Assembly (NCBI RefSeq): GCF_003641185.1
Contig: NZ_CP032757.1
Span: 1,426,001-1,490,000, forward strand
Reading direction: 5' to 3'
DNA length: 64,000 nucleotides
Source: Lactiplantibacillus pentosus
Lineage (GTDB): Bacteria; Bacillota; Bacilli; Lactobacillales; Lactobacillaceae
The notes beneath the pieces are model-generated. The model saw nothing but the letters and a program-made list of their open reading frames with translations. It had not been told where the DNA came from and ran no database searches. Within the stretch, counting starts at the first letter, position 1. Each line of letters opens with the position of its first letter. Both the position numbers and the translations under genes were made by a program. Of the stretch, positions 7,216-16,657 are shown piece after piece.

Positions 7216-10200
7216 ATGGCAGATGAAGTATTAGGCCGCATGGTCATCGAGTTAGGGCTGGATCACGCTGCGTTTGGTCAAGGGTTAACCGGTGCTAAAC
7301 GTGAAGTTAAGTATGCAATGGCTGAGATGAAATCATCAATGGCCGTACTCGGTCAATCGGGCCGCCGGTTTGACGTCCTATCAGCTAAGTCTAAAGGCTT
7401 GTCACAAGTAATGATGAGTCAGCAGCGGGTTGTTGAAAAACTGGGTAAAGCGTACAAGGATTCGCTGGTCGATGGTAAACCAACCGCGCAAACAGCTAAG
7501 CTAGCAACTCAATTGCAGAATGCCAATGCTAAATTAGCCTCATTACAAACTCAGTACAAGAATAATGCAGCGGCAATGGCTAAAGCACGCGTTGAGCAAA
7601 CTGGTTTTACCGGTGGCTTAAATAAAGTTAGCAAGGCCGCTGTAGCGACTGGTACATCGATGAAGAACATCGGCTCAACGATGACCCGCAAAGTTAGCGC
7701 CCCAATTGCGGCTGGTTTAGCCATTGCAACTAAATCCGCTATCACTTTTGATTCGCAAATCAAGTCCATGGGGCCTCTGCTGACTAATGGGGGCGCAGTT
7801 ACCGCTAAGTACCGGTCACAGTTGGATCAGTTAGGTGATGCATCTAAAAAAATGTCGATGAAGTACGGTGTCTCGACTACTGAAATCAACAACGGCATGG
7901 CGGAACTTATTCGGCGTGGTTACACGACTAACCAAGTTCTAGGCTCAATGCCGTCTATCTTAGATGCAACCATGGCTTCCGGTGAAGATATGGGTACGGT
8001 CATGAATGCCACAGCGTCAATCGTTGAACAGTTCGGGTTAAAGACTAACTCAACGGCTGGGACGATGAAGAACACGCAACGGGTTACTGACTCGCTGACA
8101 TACGCGGCCAATGCGACTGCGGCTGGCTTCGGTGATATGTCTGATGCGATGAGCTACGTCGGGCCGGTTGCATCTAGTTTGGGTCTCAGCGTTGAACAAA
8201 CTGCAGCGGCTGTTGGTGAGCTTAGTAACCAAGGAATCGAAGGCCAAAAAGCTGGGACTAATTTACGTGGTATGCTGACTAGTTTGATTAAGCCAACCAA
8301 GCAAAACACCGAAGGATTCAAGAGTATGGGCATTAGTTCGAAGCAACTGGCCCATGACTCACACGATTTACCGCAACTAATTGATGATATCACACATGGT
8401 ACTAAGGGCTGGTCAAACGCTGAACGTGGTAAGGCATTAGCCCAAGCATTCGGACGTGAGAATCAAGCTGCTGCTAACGCATTAGTTAAGGCCGGTTCTA
8501 AGAGTCTGCGTGACTTGACTAAAGATACTGAGAACGCTGGTGGTGCGACTAAGAAAGTTGCCGAGCAAATGAGCAATACTTCGGCAAATAATGTCAAGAA
8601 ACTGATTGCGTCATTAAAAGTGCTAGGAATTGAAATCGGTGAGAAGTTAATTCCAAAACTAACACCGTTAGTTAAGAAAACCACGGATATGGTTCAAGGC
8701 TTCTCGAAGATGGATGATGCCACTCAGAATACAATTATTAAGTTTGCCCTATTAGCTGCTGCTGGTGGCCCAGTATTGAGTATGCTGGGTAATATCGTCG
8801 GTGGATTTGGAACATTTGGTGGCGGTATTGTTAAAGTTATTAGCGCTACCGCACAATGGCACGCGAAGAATCAAGCAGCTAAAGAATCACTCGCGATGTT
8901 AAAAGGTGCGACTGATGCTACCAGTGGTGGTTTCAAAGCATTCAAGGGAAGTGTTGATACTGTAAATGGCTCGGCATCAACGGCTAAGTCAACGTTTGGA
9001 TTACTGAAAGGTGCCTTTACGACGGCCGAAGCTGGCGCCGGTGTATTAGGAACCTCATTAAGTGTGACGGGTGCAGCGGTGACCGGTGTTGGTTTAGCAG
9101 CTGTAGCCGGTGTGGCTTACTGGCAACTCTATGGTAAGGAAGCGGCAGCTAGCGCTGCACGAACACGGCAGTGGGGTTCAGATGTCGGTGAACAGGCTGA
9201 TTCCGCACTGACTAAATTTAAAGGATTTAGCACTAGCGCGGGTACGTCTTTGACTGACTTTGAAACAGCTAGTCAAACTAGCACGAAGAAGGTTGCTAAA
9301 GACTTCAGTGATATGTATACGGAGATGGAGAAGGATTCCAAAGACACTATCCAGCAGATGCAGAAGGATATGAAGGGCCTACCCGACTCTGTTCAAGATG
9401 ACTTAAAAGAAGATATCGCTGATCGCAAGAAGCATAATGCTGCAGTATTGGCCGATGCTAAGGAAAATTACAATAACGCGGAAGCTATACTCAAGAACCA
9501 CAACGGTAAGATGTCTGGCTTGAGTGATACAGAACGAACTGCATTACTGAACAGCCAACGTAAAATGAATAGCGATGAAATCAGTTTACTAAAAATTGGT
9601 GGAAGTGCTAAGAAGAACGTTCTAGCTGCATTGAATGGGGATATTGGTAACATGAGCCGTAAGCAACGTGATACGACCATTAATCAATTGACGTCTTCAA
9701 TGCAGAAAGAAAATAAGCTTTACAATGATCAGAGCCAGCAGATCAAGTCCATGTACGATAAAGGTGAAATTTCTGCGTCACAATATGGCAAAGCAATGAC
9801 TGATCTACAAGCTACTCATAAGTCAACAACAGATGGTATGGCTGCGGCAATCTATAAACTGGATAAGGCAAATGGAACTTCGAAAGCCCAAATTACTCAG
9901 GATTTACTAAATGTTGGCTACACTTACAAGCAAGCTGCTGCAATTGTAAAACGACAGAATGATGACATGAGTAAGAGTACATCCTTGGTGGTTGCTGAAA
10001 CTGGCAACATGAGCAAGAAGTCTAAGGCAGCGGCTGATACCTGGAATAGCTTAGTATTTGATTCCAAGACTGGAAAAGTTAAGACCAATGCGCAGGCAGA
10101 AGTCAATAAGGCCGCTAAGTCGAAAGACAAATGGAATCAGATGAAACTACTGGTTAAACAGGGAAAGATGAGTTCTAATGCCGCGGCCATGGTTGGGGTT

Positions 10201-11760
10201 GCGGCTGTTCAGACCAAACGCTGGGATGGTTTAACGCTTAAAGAGAAACAGGCGATGATTAAGTCTAAAGGTGGCGATGATCTAGCCGGGTTAATCGAAA
10301 AGGGCAAACAATGGGGCAAGTTTACCCCAGCCGAAAAGAAGGCCATCATTACTTCCAAAGGCGGACCAGAACTCTTAGGCGTCATGACTAAGGCTCAAAC
10401 TTGGAATAAGTTAACGATGGCTGAGAAGCGGGCAGTCTTAAAGGACAACGCGTCGCCAGCCATGAAGCAAGCTACGGTTGGTATTAAAGATTGGAACAAT
10501 TTAACGCCACAAATGAAGACGGTCATGGCCAAAGCTAAGGGTGCCGAAGATGTGGCTAAAGGCGTTAGGAATGTCAAAGACTGGAACAGCTTACCCACGT
10601 CTGAAAAGAAATTAATTGCAAACGACAAGGGCGCTACGAGAATTATTAAGAAGGTAACTGGTAATTATAAGGCTTATCAGAATTTACCAAAAAACGCTAC
10701 TAAGAATTTATTTGCTAAGGACAATGCTAGCAAGAATGCTGGTAAAGCTAAAATTTCAGTTGATAGGTTTGGCCGAGTTAAGGTAACTGGTAAGGTACTT
10801 AAGGCTACTGATAAGGCGTCTGGTCCTGCCAAGAGCGGTAAAAAGGGACTAGATAAATTTAATTCAACCAAAATGCAGACCAAAACTGCAAAAGGTAAGG
10901 ATTCGGCCTCAGGTTCAATGAACGGTGCACGTAAATCGGCAATGAAATATAACGGCGTTAATATGGCACTCAAAACTGCTCGTGGACATGACGCTGCATC
11001 TAGTCCAATTAACGGTGCTCACCGGTCGCTTGATCGATATAACGGGGTAGGTATGCGCGGAAAAACCGCTCGCGGATATGATTCGGCAAGCGGTGCTATG
11101 GGACGCGCTAAAGGTTCGTTAGGTCGCTACAACGGAACCGGTATGCGAGACAAGACTGCTCGTGGTCACGATGGCGCTTCTGGTCCAATCAGTAGCGCAA
11201 TCCGTACTCTAAGCCACTGGAATGCAATGGGGAACGTGACTCACTTCATTACAACTGTTTTTCGTAAAATTACTCGGCACGCAACAGGTACAACAGGTAC
11301 CGATGGTAATCCAATCATTGTTAATGACGAAGAAAGTTCAGTATTCCGTGAAGCTGTCAAGTATCCCGGGCATCCAGCGTTTATTCCACACGGACGTAAT
11401 GTCTATCTGAATGCACCAAAAGGAACGCAAGTTATTCCAGCGGGATTAACGGCCAAAATGTTTGGTGTCTCACAGTATGCTGCTGGTACTATTCCGGCTA
11501 ATTCATCAATTATCCAAGCTTCGAAAGCAATCAACGACTCAATTGGCGGAGATAATACCACAATTAACTATAATTTGGGTGGTAGCGACAGTACACAAGC
11601 AATCGTAGCAGGCCTGGAAGCTATCTTGAATAAACTTGATGACCAACAACCAACATTTGAAGTGCACAACGATATGATTGGTGAAAAGCTGCGGACTTTG
11701 ATTAAACAAAAGGATTCACGGGAACACAATTTAAATCGATTCTTCCCACAAGGAGGTTAG
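7216..11760 (+). CDS. Tail tape measure protein
   Basis: Sets tail length and is ejected ahead of DNA. It has 1514 residues; by the usual rule of about 1.5 angstrom per residue this predicts a tail near 230 nm. The N-terminal part is coiled-coil (about residues 1-150). A phage-TMP core with TGTSMKNIGSTM and GAAVTGVGLAAVAG-type hydrophobic segments lies between about 145 and 640. A long helical, lysine-rich region follows. Residues ~1003-1150 and ~1220-1340 are two sets of exact 30-residue repeats (listed separately). The ribosome site AAGGGAGGAATAATAA precedes the ATG. Confidence 0.95.
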   Translation: MADEVLGRMVIELGLDHAAFGQGLTGAKREVKYAMAEMKSSMAVLGQSGRRFDVLSAKSKGLSQVMMSQQRVVEKLGKAYKDSLVDGKPTAQTAKLATQLQNANAKLASLQTQYKNNAAAMAKARVEQTGFTGGLNKVSKAAVATGTSMKNIGSTMTRKVSAPIAAGLAIATKSAITFDSQIKSMGPLLTNGGAVTAKYRSQLDQLGDASKKMSMKYGVSTTEINNGMAELIRRGYTTNQVLGSMPSILDATMASGEDMGTVMNATASIVEQFGLKTNSTAGTMKNTQRVTDSLTYAANATAAGFGDMSDAMSYVGPVASSLGLSVEQTAAAVGELSNQGIEGQKAGTNLRGMLTSLIKPTKQNTEGFKSMGISSKQLAHDSHDLPQLIDDITHGTKGWSNAERGKALAQAFGRENQAAANALVKAGSKSLRDLTKDTENAGGATKKVAEQMSNTSANNVKKLIASLKVLGIEIGEKLIPKLTPLVKKTTDMVQGFSKMDDATQNTIIKFALLAAAGGPVLSMLGNIVGGFGTFGGGIVKVISATAQWHAKNQAAKESLAMLKGATDATSGGFKAFKGSVDTVNGSASTAKSTFGLLKGAFTTAEAGAGVLGTSLSVTGAAVTGVGLAAVAGVAYWQLYGKEAAASAARTRQWGSDVGEQADSALTKFKGFSTSAGTSLTDFETASQTSTKKVAKDFSDMYTEMEKDSKDTIQQMQKDMKGLPDSVQDDLKEDIADRKKHNAAVLADAKENYNNAEAILKNHNGKMSGLSDTERTALLNSQRKMNSDEISLLKIGGSAKKNVLAALNGDIGNMSRKQRDTTINQLTSSMQKENKLYNDQSQQIKSMYDKGEISASQYGKAMTDLQATHKSTTDGMAAAIYKLDKANGTSKAQITQDLLNVGYTYKQAAAIVKRQNDDMSKSTSLVVAETGNMSKKSKAAADTWNSLVFDSKTGKVKTNAQAEVNKAAKSKDKWNQMKLLVKQGKMSSNAAAMVGVAAVQTKRWDGLTLKEKQAMIKSKGGDDLAGLIEKGKQWGKFTPAEKKAIITSKGGPELLGVMTKAQTWNKLTMAEKRAVLKDNASPAMKQATVGIKDWNNLTPQMKTVMAKAKGAEDVAKGVRNVKDWNSLPTSEKKLIANDKGATRIIKKVTGNYKAYQNLPKNATKNLFAKDNASKNAGKAKISVDRFGRVKVTGKVLKATDKASGPAKSGKKGLDKFNSTKMQTKTAKGKDSASGSMNGARKSAMKYNGVNMALKTARGHDAASSPINGAHRSLDRYNGVGMRGKTARGYDSASGAMGRAKGSLGRYNGTGMRDKTARGHDGASGPISSAIRTLSHWNAMGNVTHFITTVFRKITRHATGTTGTDGNPIIVNDEESSVFREAVKYPGHPAFIPHGRNVYLNAPKGTQVIPAGLTAKMFGVSQYAAGTIPANSSIIQASKAINDSIGGDNTTINYNLGGSDSTQAIVAGLEAILNKLDDQQPTFEVHNDMIGEKLRTLIKQKDSREHNLNRFFPQGG
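10222..10671 (+). repeat. Five 90-bp (30-residue) tandem repeats in tape measure, W-type
   Basis: Tryptophan codons fall at 10222, 10312, 10402, 10492 and 10582, exactly 90 bases apart. Each starts a unit of the form W-x-x-[LF]-[TP]-x-x-x-K, followed by a K-rich helix (WDGLTLKEKQ, WGKFTPAEKK, WNKLTMAEKR, WNNLTPQMKT, WNSLPTSEKK). A sixth, degenerate unit begins at 10672 with AYQNLPKNA. The units differ in sequence but keep exact length, which fits a helical ruler. Confidence 0.9.
10873..11232 (+). repeat. Four 90-bp tandem repeats in tape measure, KTARGHD-type
   Basis: Methionine codons at 10873, 10963, 11053 and 11143 begin four 30-residue units containing KTA[RK]G[HYK]D-x-AS and ending in [YW]N-x-x. 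The period is again exactly 90 bases but the motif is different and out of phase with the tryptophan repeats upstream. The units are rich in Gly, Ser and Lys. Confidence 0.9.
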
Positions 11761-11763
11761 CAA

Positions 11764-12586
11764 ATGGATGCTTTAATTACAAACTTAAATGGAACTGAAC
11801 ATAAGTTGAGTGACTTCGGCTTCCAAGTGCTCAACTTCGAAGAATCGGCGCCAACAATTACCAGAACTACTAAAAGCTTTGATGGGCGCGCTGGCTCGCT
11901 GGATTACGGGGGCCGGCATGTCGTCAAAAAGATTATAATCAATGGTTTGTATTGGGTTAAGAGCCTAGAACAAGCGGATGACGTGCGAGATAAAGTTAAC
12001 ACGGCTTTATCACAAACGGACCCCGTTTATTTAACGCGCGTTTACGGCGGTCGAAACTTGTATGACGTGCGTGAGAGTGGCAAAGACTTTGTGATGCCAG
12101 CACAAACTGTTGATAAGAAACGGTTTAAAGTGTATCGAACAGATACCAACCTACCATCAATTATCGAACGGACTGGTAAGGGTGTTTACTACACCTGGTC
12201 ACTGGAATTTGAGACAGTCGAATTGCCATATGGTGAGAGTAAGCCACGGTCGCAAACGTTAGTTAGTGGCCAATCAATAACTTATAACGGTACAGTAGCT
12301 TGTTCACAGCTAGAACAGGCTTTTTATTTTTGTCGTGACGGCTAAGGTGGCGTCTGCTGGTGGGTTTACGTTGACAGTCGATGGTCAATCATTGATAGTT
12401 ACTAGCCCAGTAGTTGCTGGTGACGTTTATACGTTATCGGGCATGAATAATACTCGTGGCAATCAGAACATTAATGATAAAACCAATGCGGGGTATTTTA
12501 TCCTGCATCCCGGTGCAGCTAACAAGATAGTATGTTCAATCAGTGCGGACATTCAGATCAAGAATTTGTGTGATTTATATATTTAG
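11764..12586 (+). pseudogene. Distal tail protein (Dit), frameshifted
   Basis: Dit forms the hub at the tail tip that joins tube and receptor-binding apparatus. The first frame (11764-12345, 193 residues) has the siphophage Dit N-terminal domain and stops after EQAFYFCRDG. The missing C-terminal part continues in the +1 frame from about 12332 to 12586 (VVTAKVASAGGF to KNLCDLYI). Dropping one T from the TTTTT run at 12327-12331 joins them into a ~273-residue protein, a normal Dit size. So this is a one-base insertion, or a homopolymer sequencing error. The GTG at 12335 has no ribosome site and is not a true start. Confidence 0.8.
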
Positions 12587-12605
12587 GAAGGTGAGGTGAA
12601 AATTA

Positions 12606-15600
12606 TTGATTAAATTTTATGATTCAGGCGGAACGGTTCATTTCGGCCAAGCAAACATCACGAGAAAGACTAGCGTCAATGGCGGACTGTCACTGACTGG
12701 TGAAGTGTTTGCCGGTGATGACGTATTGAACGGTTTAGACTACGGCTGGTGGTTAAACTTCGATAACGAAAAGTATGTCATTACGTATAAGAAGTTGAGT
12801 GATGATACCAATACCGTTGTTTTTGATGCGGTACAACAGTTCTTTTGGGACTTTGCCAAAGTAGCATTGCACGCACAATACACGGGTAGTCATGAGTATA
12901 CATTCTATCTAGGACAACTCTTTGATAAATCCGGGTATACCTACAAGAATGATGCTACCGTACCAGCATTTGAAAAAGAAAATTGGGGTTACAAAAATAA
13001 GCTAGATTTATTTAACGACATTATTGATCAGGCTGGCGTTGAATTTGAAGTGCACAATGAAACGGTTCACATTGCTAAACAACTTGGCAGTGACCTAACC
13101 AGCTTTGTCCGTAAAGGCATTAACCTTAGTGATCTTACGGAAGAAATGAAAATATCAGACTTTGCGACGTATGCTAGGGGATATGGTGCTTTCAAAGATG
13201 ATCAAGATCAAAGTAAGGGTCGATTAGAAGTTGAGTATCGCAGTGAGTTAGCCAAGAAGTTTGGCGACTTAGAAATGGATCCGATTGTCGACGAACGATA
13301 CACAATTGCAGATAACTTGATTGCCGCCTTAAAAAAGCAGGTTGATGCGACCTATACCGTGTCAATGACTATGAACATCTATGACTTAGAGAACGCTGGT
13401 TATCCGAACTATGAAGCACCTAAAGTCGGAGATTGGATTCTAGCGATTGATGAAGCGTTAAATTTCAAGCGTAAAATCAGAATTATTCAACTTGAAGAAC
13501 AATTTGATGTGACTGGTAAGCGTATCGGGTACACGGCCACTTGTGGTGATTTGAATATCGTGGATCAGTACACACATCTACAAATTAGTTTGGATAATAA
13601 GGTACAACGGATTCAAGAGGCCGTTGACGCTGCAGCGATAAGTGCAAATGGTAAGAATACGAATTACTATGGTGCAAAAGAACCCGTGAGTGCCAATGAA
13701 GGTGACTTATGGTTTGACCAAAGCAATAGTGATCCGGACAAATGGTCTATCAAACAATGGGTAAACGGTCGTTGGGAACAGATTACGTTAAACCCTGGCG
13801 AGGTAGACGCCAAAGTTAACGTTGCTAAGCAAGAAGCTGAAACTGCGGTCGAAAATGCTAAAAGTGCATCAGATAAAACTGATCAGCTTGCGGCCAAGTA
13901 CGATGATACAAATGCATTAGCTAATCAAGCTATGGATAAAGCAGTGGGTGCTCAAAGCGACGCTAGTTCTGCAGTTGCTACAGCAAATTCTACAGCTTCG
14001 GAGTTCGGTAAAGTTGACCAAAAAGCTGGTAGTGCCTTAGCTAGTGCACTTAATGCTCAAAATGACGCTAGTGCTGCTGTTAAACAGGCTTCTTCTGCTG
14101 CCGCTGATTCTAAAGATGCTAAGCAAATTGCCGGAGCGGTTAGTCAGAGCTATAAGACTTTAACTGACGGTTCAACTATGACTATCGCAGAGTTAGAGAG
14201 TGGACTAGCTGTCAAACTGACTAAGACTGATCTCAATGGATATGCCACTCAAACCTGGACTCAAAATCAGATTAAGGTCACTGCTGACGGCATTAACGGA
14301 ACCATGTCCAGTATCAAGAGTACCGTTGATGGCCAGACTACAAGCATTAACGATTTGAAGGCTGATTCTAGTTCTTTTAAGAGCCAGTTTACAACGGTTA
14401 ACAATACTCTCGGCAAGCAAACTACGGACATTGGAAGTCTGCAAGCCGCATCTAAAGAATTGACTACCGGGTTTAATACGTTGACAAGTGATAATACGAC
14501 TAATAAGAACGACATTAGTCAACTTAAGCAGACTTCCAGAGAACTCAGCAGCACCATGAAGACTGTTCAGACACAGGTTCAAGATAGTGCGGTTGGGACC
14601 AACCTGCTGATAGGGACGACTTCGTCAGAAAAGTCATACACAGGTGACTTTTCAACTGTCCCCAGTTGGGGCGACCATTACGTATCACAAGTTGCTGTTA
14701 ACGCCGGGAGCACCTACACCTACTCAATATATTTAACAAAATTAACGGGTTCTTTTGTTTTGGGATATTGGGGGTATGACAGCAATGAAAAATATGCTAG
14801 ATGGGTTCCTAGTGGTGCTAATTCTTCATTGGGTAAAGTTTCATGGACGTTCAAAGTTCCTAGTGGCGTATCTTATGTGGTTCCGCATGTTGTACATGCT
14901 TCTGATGATTTCGCTTGTACAGCAAAAGAAGAAAAACTTGAACTTGGTTCTCATGCAACTGATTGGTGCCTTAATCCGACAGAAACTGCTACGGTTACTG
15001 CGGTCTCCAAGCTTTCTCAGACTGTTGACGGTATGAAACTTGATATTTCCAAGAAAATTGAGCAGAAGGATCTCAACGGATACGCTACTAAAGCGTGGGC
15101 ACAAAATCAGATTAATGCCACTGCTGATGGAATTAACGCAACATTATCAAGTGTCAAAAAGACTGTTAACGGGCATAATACTAGTATTAATGACTTAAAG
15201 GCGGACTCGAGCTCATTTAAGAGTCGGTTTACAACGGTTAATAATACTCTTGGTAAGCAATCTACCGATATTGGCACACTTCAAGCAACTAGCAAGTCTT
15301 TGAGTGCTAACTTTGATTCGCTAAGTTCTGACAATAAAACAAACAAGCATAATATTGGCCAATTGCAAGCGAGTGCTACGAAATTTAATAGCACTTTAAT
15401 GACAGTTCAGCAACAGGTCACTGATAGTGCAGTGGGCGTTAATCTACTACGTAACACACGTACTTTAGACGGTTGGAAAGTTTGGGCTGGATCCGGTGGC
15501 GGAAAAGGTTTCAATATTGAGGATAAATTTTCAGATAGTGGCCAGTATAGAATGGCTCATATTTTTAATAATGTTGATGGGAAAAACTCTGACGGTCCTT

Positions 15601-15647
15601 ATTGGCCTGGCACAAATCTATTTGGCAGATTGCAAGAAATAACTTGA
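12606..15647 (+). pseudogene. Tal / tail-associated fibre protein, 5' part (split by IS element)
   Basis: Tail-tip protein following Dit. The first ~340 residues resemble the prophage endopeptidase-type tail hub (Tal). After that comes an Ala/Gln/Ser coiled-coil stretch, then a module repeated twice (starting near 14229 and 15069) made of a helical stalk and a beta-rich, carbohydrate-binding-like unit opening with N-L-L. The start is TTG at 12606, chosen because GGAAGGTGAGGTG lies upstream and residues MIKFYDSGGTVHFG follow. The frame is cut at 15645 where an IS30-family element begins; the IS itself supplies the TGA stop. Confidence 0.88.
14229..15455 (+). repeat. Duplicated stalk module in Tal, 840-bp spacing
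   Basis: The segment beginning DLNGYAT and continuing through SINDLKADSSSFKS, FTTVNNTLGKQ and DSAVG-NLL occurs at 14229-14615 and again at 15069-15455. Corresponding points lie exactly 840 bases (280 residues) apart, with no indels between them. The copies differ at many third positions, so the duplication is old. Between them lies a beta-rich domain ending KLELGSHATDWCLNP. Confidence 0.88.
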
Positions 15648-16656
15648 ACGAATTTAATGACGTAAATTAAGCAAGAAGATCTCGATTGGTGTATGCCAAT
15701 TAAGACATTTAAGTGGCCGTGAATTCAAATACCAGTTGATTTGAACCAGTTGGTGATCACTTAGTTCTTCAATGGCTTGGCCTTTGGGAATAAAGCGCCG
15801 CAAAACTCGGTTACGGTTCTCATTACTGCCTCTTTCATGCGGTGAATAGGCATGTGCAAAATAAACCTGTGTACCAGTTCGCCGTTCAATTGTCTGATAG
15901 TTAGCGAACTCTTTACCATGATCTACGGTAAGCGTCTTGAGCTTGTCTTGAAGTTGACTAGCTAGTTCAAGTACGGCTTGAGTCATGGACTGACTGTCGC
16001 GACCATGGAGCCGTTTAACAATTGTCAGGCGACTCTTACGCTCCACAAAAGTAGCCACAGCTTGACCTTTACGTTTACCAGAAAGTACGGTATCAGCTTC
16101 AAAGTGGCCGAATTCCTGGCGAGTTTCGACTTTATGAGGCCGCTCCTCAATGGAGCGGCCGTGATTGAACGTACCACGCTTTTCTTTAGCACGATGACGA
16201 CGAATTCCATGATCAGGCAAATCGGGCAACTGTATATCAAGCCATCCTTGATCAATCCAGTTATAGACCGTCTTGTAGGCAATCCCCACCACATGGGCAA
16301 CTTGTTCAGGGGACCACTTCTGGACTTGAATCTTTTCCTCGATCAAGTGTTTAAGGTTTTTAGTGAGCGAAGACTTCCGCCCCCGTTGACTAACCTTTCG
16401 TTCAAAGTCAGTTTGCGCTAGCCCAGCCTGGTACTCACTATTTAGCCGGTGAAGTTCGTTAAAGATGGTGGTCTTACTAAAGCCTAAGTAGTTAGCGATG
16501 TATCGCAAGGAACGTCCTTCATTATGAAGCGTTTCAATGACAACACGGTTCTGGAATGATAAAATAGTGGTGCTCATCAAGGTCCTTCTTTCTAATGGAT
16601 TGTGTGGTAACACCATTAAAGACCTTGATGGGTTTTTCTGTCCACTTAAATGTTCA
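15645..16656 (-). mobile_element. IS30-family insertion sequence, ISLpl1-like
   Basis: About 1012 bp with a single intact transposase on the minus strand. The ends are imperfect inverted repeats: left TGAACGAATTTAATGACG, right end read inward TGAACATTTAAGTGGACAG. ACT stands on both sides (15642-15644 and 16657-16659) as a probable 3-bp target duplication; AACTT can be read on both sides if the ends are drawn two bases shorter, so the boundary is uncertain by 1-2 bases. The element interrupts the Tal gene in reverse orientation to the phage. Confidence 0.92.
15654..16577 (-). CDS. IS30-family transposase (ISLpl1-like)
   Basis: A DDE transposase of 307 residues that cuts and joins the element's ends. 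The N-terminal helix-turn-helix (RSLRYIANYLGFSKTTIFNE, about residues 20-40) binds the inverted repeats. The catalytic triad is visible in FEADTVLSGKRKG (first D), LTVDHGKEFANY (second D) and HERGSNENRNRVLRRF (E). The ATG at 16577 is preferred because AAGGA stands just before it; the longer frame to 16616 would start within a few dozen bases of the IS end. It looks intact, so the element may still move. Confidence 0.93.
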   Translation of the reverse strand: MSTTILSFQNRVVIETLHNEGRSLRYIANYLGFSKTTIFNELHRLNSEYQAGLAQTDFERKVSQRGRKSSLTKNLKHLIEEKIQVQKWSPEQVAHVVGIAYKTVYNWIDQGWLDIQLPDLPDHGIRRHRAKEKRGTFNHGRSIEERPHKVETRQEFGHFEADTVLSGKRKGQAVATFVERKSRLTIVKRLHGRDSQSMTQAVLELASQLQDKLKTLTVDHGKEFANYQTIERRTGTQVYFAHAYSPHERGSNENRNRVLRRFIPKGQAIEELSDHQLVQINWYLNSRPLKCLNWHTPIEIFLLNLRH

Positions 16657-16657
16657 A

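Noticed and set aside
12335..12586. Separate small gene after the first dit frame
   Set aside because: The GTG has no ribosome site and the protein continues the Dit C-terminal domain; better explained as a frameshifted gene.
15978..16421. 147-codon + strand frame inside the IS
   Set aside because: Antisense to the transposase; no ribosome site or family features.
16595..16657. Apparent ATG start for the 3' part of Tal inside the IS right end
   Set aside because: It merely reads IS sequence in frame; the true gene started at 12606.
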